Shown: positions 60,711-64,000 of the stretch, one piece after another
How positions within the stretch are numbered: position 1 is the stretch's first letter
Layout: the number at the start of each line of letters is the position of its first letter
Origin: Solen grandis
Lineage: Eukaryota > Mollusca > Bivalvia > Adapedonta > Solenidae
Direction: 5' to 3'
NCBI GenBank assembly: GCA_021229015.1
Contig: CM037784.1
Location: 63,623,258 to 63,687,257 of the forward strand
Length of the DNA: 64,000 bases
The notes under the pieces: generated by a model
Told to the model about the DNA's origin: nothing
The model's database searches: none
Seen by the model: the letters and a program-made list of their open reading frames with translations, nothing else
Translations under genes and position numbers: made by a program

Positions 60711-60803
60711 GTGTTTAACAACAAACATGTGTCAGTAACAATGAATTAAACGTGCGTCATACAGCAAATAATGAACATAACACAACTTTGTTTTTTTTCA
60801 AGT

Positions 60804-61346
60804 CTAGTGTTCAAATGTCATTTTTCGCTTCTTAGCTGATCGGTTACACTCTGTATTGCTTGTTGATGGGTGAGGCTCAGGACACACGATGCATGTGTTG
60901 ACGCTTCTCTTGCGTTTCTTGGGTTTTACGGTAGGTTTCTCCAACTCAGAGACAGTCTCTAGTAGCTCAACATCACTGTCCGTCTGTGGCACTGTCTCAA
61001 CTACGTCCATTTTCTGCATTTCACTGTCCACCTGTGCGTTTACTGTAGGTACAGTACTATTCATCCCTTTCTTAGGACAAGCGGATGCAAAGTGGCCTAG
61101 TTCGTGACAACTGTAGCACACTGTAGGTTTTGGGCAATTAGAAACAAAATGTCCCGGTTCATGACAACGGTAGCACAGCCGTGCTGTTTGAGGTGTTGAA
61201 GCTTTCTTCGTACATGCCGATGCATAATGCCCCTTTTCCTGACAGCGGTAGCATGTCACTTGTCTTTCTGTTTCTAGTCTGATCAGCTTGTCACTGATAG
61301 CTTGTAGTTGTCCTTTCACCCAGAACTCAAATGTATTGCAGGTCAT
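60804..61346 (-). CDS. Triple CCHC zinc-knuckle protein
   Basis: 180 residues from the first ATG after a TATA box (61406-61412). The frame is open further upstream, but only with a GTG. Three retroviral-type zinc knuckles (C-x2-C-x4-H-x4-C) lie at residues 32-45 (CYRCQEKGHYASAC), 58-71 (CYRCHEPGHFVSNC) and 77-90 (CYSCHELGHFASAC). An acidic region follows, then a nuclear localisation type stretch KPKKRKR (141-147), a CIVC and a second basic cluster AKKRK. Such knuckles bind single-stranded nucleic acid, as in CNBP and retroviral nucleocapsid. It lies back to back with the PolB gene across 135 bp, so a replication or genome-binding role is likely but inferred. I do not know it as a standard Polinton gene. 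Confidence 0.8.
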   Translation of the reverse strand: MTCNTFEFWVKGQLQAISDKLIRLETERQVTCYRCQEKGHYASACTKKASTPQTARLCYRCHEPGHFVSNCPKPTVCYSCHELGHFASACPKKGMNSTVPTVNAQVDSEMQKMDVVETVPQTDSDVELLETVSELEKPTVKPKKRKRSVNTCIVCPEPHPSTSNTECNRSAKKRKMTFEH

Positions 61347-61481
61347 TCTGAACAGAGCAGTCTGAATCAGGTTTGAGAGTGATGAAGTGGACGGGTCACA
61401 CCGCACTTTATAGGCCTGAGATCAGGTGGGCGGAGCTTAGATGTATAAAAAAGCTTTGCTCACTTACTTATAATCATAACG
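61347..61481. promoter_or_regulatory. Divergent promoter of the zinc-knuckle and PolB genes
   Basis: TATAAAG on the minus strand (61406-61412) and TATAAAA on the plus strand (61444-61450), with a GC box GGGCGG (61428-61433) between them. The PolB transcript would have a leader of only about 10 nt before ATG 61482. Confidence 0.6.
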
Positions 61482-64000
61482 ATGTCGAGTAGTGAAGAAA
61501 GCAGCGATGATGATGAGCCACCTGCAAAAAAGACCAAGAGTGATATACGGGAATATTATTCCATACAGCCACGGTCACAGAGAACTTCAAGAAAGTTTAA
61601 AACGAAGGGCCACGTGTACGATGTTACATTTGAAAGATATAAAAAACCGTTTGAATTTACACATCAACTTTTCAATGACATGGTGAAACAGTTATACAGA
61701 GAAGCACGGGTCAATGACAACGATCAAATTCGTATCTCCATAAATCATCCTGACCTAGCATTTGGTATCCACATTCCATTCGGGAATGCAACACACATTT
61801 CAGGAGATACGCTGTTGAACGAAATAGAGAAAGTATCACAAAGCAACCACAAGTTTGAGATTCATGACGGGGATCTCCAGTTAGAAATGACACATGTCAT
61901 TATGCCCGAGGGAGGTGGAAGAACAAAAAGAACGTTTGGATCGCACCTAAGCATTGAGAACATGTCCAAAGTCAAACGAAGTATGATAAAGATAGACAAT
62001 GTTCACGACAGTATGTGTTTGGCACGATCAATTGTGGTAGGGATATGTAAACTCAATAAAACGGACGATACAGCCTGGAAGAAGCGATGGAATTTGATGA
62101 GACAATCTGCAAAATTTCTTCAAAGCCAAGAAGCCAAGACATTGTTAGATAGTGTGGGCATTAGTCCAAATCAGCCTTGTGGTATAGAAGAATACAAGAA
62201 GATTCAAGCCCACCTTTATCCAGACTATGTGATCAAAGTGTGGCCACAATTTGAGAAAATGGACGTGTTGTTCAATCACCCACCTCTGACAGACAAAAGC
62301 AAAGTGATTCACATTTATCATCATGATAAACATTATGATTGCATTACATCAATCACTGGTTTCCTGGGATGCAGCTACTTCTGTGAACACTGTAACTACG
62401 GTTATAACAACAGAGAAGCTCACTGGTGTAAGAATATTTGTCGGTGTTACGCCTTGACACTATGCCCAAAAGAAGGATTCTTTCCATGTGGTCACTGTGG
62501 TAGAACATTTCATAGTCAGAAATGTTTTGATCAGCACAAAGCGAAACCAGGAAAATCTACAAAAAACATCTGTGAAAGTGTATGGCAATGCAAGACCTGT
62601 GGTCAAATGGTTGTGGGTACAAAGAAGAACCATCTCTGTCCTGGCACTAAAAAATGCAAGTATTGCAAGAAAGTTGTGGATGCAGAACATCAGTGTTATA
62701 TCCCCACGTACAAAGAACCAGAGAACATGAAGTCACCGACTGTACCTTTCATCTTCTTTGACTTTGAGTGTCGATTTGATTCGGGTGAACATATACCAAA
62801 CTTTTGTGTTGCTCAACGTGCTTGTGGAGACTGTATGTGTCAATCCATGAAAAACCCGTGTCAGAAATGCGAAGCTGTGGATGAGCCTAGAGAAAAAATA
62901 TTTCGTGGTAACAACACTTTGTCAGAATTTTGTACATGGCTGTTTCAACCCAGTCACAAAGGTACCACAGTGATTGCTCACAACTCACAAGGATATGATG
63001 CACAGTTTATTTTGAGGCACTTACTGACACATGATACAGCCAAACCAAAATTGATCATGAATGGAAGCAAAATTCTAATGATGAAAGCCCATCAAGTGAG
63101 ATTCATCGACTCACTGAGTTTTCTCAACATGCCTTTGTCCGATTTCCCCGACACGTTTGGATTGACTGAGATGGCAAAAGGAGGGTTTCCATTTTATGCC
63201 AACACGGATGAATACCAAGACTACATTGGAGACTATCTCCCCGTACATTTTTACAGACCCGACAGCATGAAACCTGACAAGAGAGAAGCGTTTCTGAAAT
63301 GGTACAATGCAAAAGTGGCACAAAAGGCTGTGTTTCACTTTCAGTTAGAAATGCAAAAGTACTGCAAATCAGATGTGGACATCTTGAGACGAGGTTGTGG
63401 AGAGTTTAGGAAAGAACTGTTGGTCAGTGACCAAATTGATCCGTTCCTGGAAGCGACCACTCTAGCTCAAGTGTGCAACAAAGCTTGGCGTAAAAATTCA
63501 ATGCCTCCAAAGACCTTGGCTGTAATCTCTGATGCCGGGTATCCAAACAAAACTCGATACTCAATCAAAGGGATTCGTTGGTTAGAAACAACTGCTTCCA
63601 TTGAGAATAAGCACATTCGCCATGCATTAAATGGAGGTGAAGTACAAATTGGACCCTATTACGTTGACGGATTCCACAAAGAGACGAACACCGTATACGA
63701 ATTCATGGGGTGCTGGACACACGGATGTCCAAATTGTTACCCAAGGAGAGACAGTGTGAACGGTTACACACTTCAAACTATGGAGCAGTTATACAATACC
63801 ACAACTTTTCGGTTGAAAGACTTGTCTCAACAAGGTTACAACACAGTTGTAATGTGGGAATGTGACTTTGATCAGAAATGCAAGATTGAACCAGAATACA
63901 GAGATGCTGTGAACCGTTTCTTTCCCTTCCAAGAACCTATTTTACCTCGGGATGCTTTGTTTGGTGGACGAACCAATGCCATTCAATTATACCATGAAGT
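61482..64000 (+). CDS. polB: Family B DNA polymerase, Polinton/adintovirus type, N-terminal 839 residues
   Basis: Open from ATG 61482 to the window end; the C-terminal half is missing only because of the window edge. The N-terminus is acidic with a KK-rich nuclear signal. Residues about 301-406 are a zinc-binding Cys/His-rich region (CEHC, CGHCGRTFHSQKC, CKTCG, CKYCKK). Then come the 3'-5' exonuclease motifs: ExoI FFDFEC (D427, E429), ExoII AHNSQGYD (N501, D506) and ExoIII YCKSD (Y627, D631). After these is the Polinton-type block EFMGCWTHGCPNC (740-752), preceded by GPYYVDGF, and further on VVMWECDFD and LFGGRTNA, which lead to the first polymerase motif. Catalytic motifs A-C lie beyond 64000. 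The type replicates linear genomes by protein priming. No frameshift or stop is seen. Confidence 0.92.
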   Translation, partial: MSSSEESSDDDEPPAKKTKSDIREYYSIQPRSQRTSRKFKTKGHVYDVTFERYKKPFEFTHQLFNDMVKQLYREARVNDNDQIRISINHPDLAFGIHIPFGNATHISGDTLLNEIEKVSQSNHKFEIHDGDLQLEMTHVIMPEGGGRTKRTFGSHLSIENMSKVKRSMIKIDNVHDSMCLARSIVVGICKLNKTDDTAWKKRWNLMRQSAKFLQSQEAKTLLDSVGISPNQPCGIEEYKKIQAHLYPDYVIKVWPQFEKMDVLFNHPPLTDKSKVIHIYHHDKHYDCITSITGFLGCSYFCEHCNYGYNNREAHWCKNICRCYALTLCPKEGFFPCGHCGRTFHSQKCFDQHKAKPGKSTKNICESVWQCKTCGQMVVGTKKNHLCPGTKKCKYCKKVVDAEHQCYIPTYKEPENMKSPTVPFIFFDFECRFDSGEHIPNFCVAQRACGDCMCQSMKNPCQKCEAVDEPREKIFRGNNTLSEFCTWLFQPSHKGTTVIAHNSQGYDAQFILRHLLTHDTAKPKLIMNGSKILMMKAHQVRFIDSLSFLNMPLSDFPDTFGLTEMAKGGFPFYANTDEYQDYIGDYLPVHFYRPDSMKPDKREAFLKWYNAKVAQKAVFHFQLEMQKYCKSDVDILRRGCGEFRKELLVSDQIDPFLEATTLAQVCNKAWRKNSMPPKTLAVISDAGYPNKTRYSIKGIRWLETTASIENKHIRHALNGGEVQIGPYYVDGFHKETNTVYEFMGCWTHGCPNCYPRRDSVNGYTLQTMEQLYNTTTFRLKDLSQQGYNTVVMWECDFDQKCKIEPEYRDAVNRFFPFQEPILPRDALFGGRTNAIQLYHE

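Larger units (their letters stand above)
59525..64000. mobile_element. Polinton/Maverick- or adintovirus-like element, left part
   Basis: The element runs from the break in the LINE (about 59522-59528, where an AGT-starting terminus is plausible) to the end of the window and beyond. It has two divergent gene pairs in 4.5 kb. Near the end are 59819-60157 (minus) and 60406-60621 (plus). Then come 60804-61346 (minus) and 61482 onwards (plus, PolB). All four have TATA boxes at suitable distances. Lack of introns, tight packing and a protein-primed-type PolB about 2 kb from the terminus fit Polinton-like elements. Integrase, protease and capsid genes would lie beyond 64000. None of the frames inside the window is broken, so the copy may be young. 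Confidence 0.75.

Noticed and set aside
1..64000. CRISPR arrays, prokaryotic operons, rRNA genes
   Set aside because: No spaced identical repeats with unique spacers, no ribosome-binding-site gene clusters and no rRNA-like sequence. The regular repeats are microsatellites, minisatellites and tandem-duplicated introns.

Overview
This window is eukaryotic genomic DNA, most likely from a bivalve mollusc. The DNA is AT-rich. Genes are split into small exons with GT-AG introns, TATA boxes and AATAAA signals. The recognisable host proteins are small secreted VWC proteins and a secreted Sushi plus C-type-lectin protein. The repeats (tRNA-derived SINEs and 'gacc...ccacatgaccc' type tandem repeats) are of kinds I associate with bivalves. 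There is one 100-base assembly gap (20214-20313).

Layout. (1) 1.25-18.5 kb: a tandem duplication of a two-exon minus-strand gene for a secreted VWC-domain protein. Copy A (1317-3283) is intact, at 150 residues. Copy B (8994-16569) has a 2-base deletion in exon 1 and an altered donor site, and looks like a pseudogene. A 5'-truncated LINE landed upstream of copy A, and a roughly 6-kb foldback-like element sits in the intron of copy B. (2) 18.5-24.8 kb: no gene, but SINEs, an inverted repeat holding a LINE endonuclease remnant, and the gap. (3) 24.86-39.5 kb: one plus-strand gene whose phases are all compatible. It has an exon of 39-bp Cys-rich repeats, a short Cys-rich exon, two Sushi/CCP exons, five exons for a C-type lectin domain, and a poly(A) signal. 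Its introns hold repeated copies of the Sushi exon environment, two of which have lost the exon. A 2.04-kb TIR transposon and a MITE are also inserted there. (4) 39.5-57.4 kb: repeats, including a 2.3-kb segment present twice and a roughly 3.2-kb array of a 42-bp minisatellite at the edge of its second copy. (5) 57.46-59.52 kb: a decayed minus-strand LINE.

(6) 59.52-64.0 kb (cut by the window end): the left part of a Polinton/Maverick- or adintovirus-like DNA element. It carries the first 839 residues of a protein-primed-type family B DNA polymerase, a divergent triple zinc-knuckle protein, and, next to the element's end, a divergent pair of small genes. One of the pair encodes two LYPxL (ALIX-type) motifs. 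Both genes of this pair end in a replication-dependent-histone-type 3' signal: a 16-nt stem-loop (GGCCCTTTTCAGGGCC and GGTCCTTTTCAGGACC), followed exactly 14 nt later by GAAAGGA. The pair shares a promoter region with two CCAAT boxes and a TATA box on each side. The architecture copies that of a divergent histone gene pair and suggests that a mobile or viral element ties expression of two accessory genes to S phase. I consider this the most interesting feature of the window.
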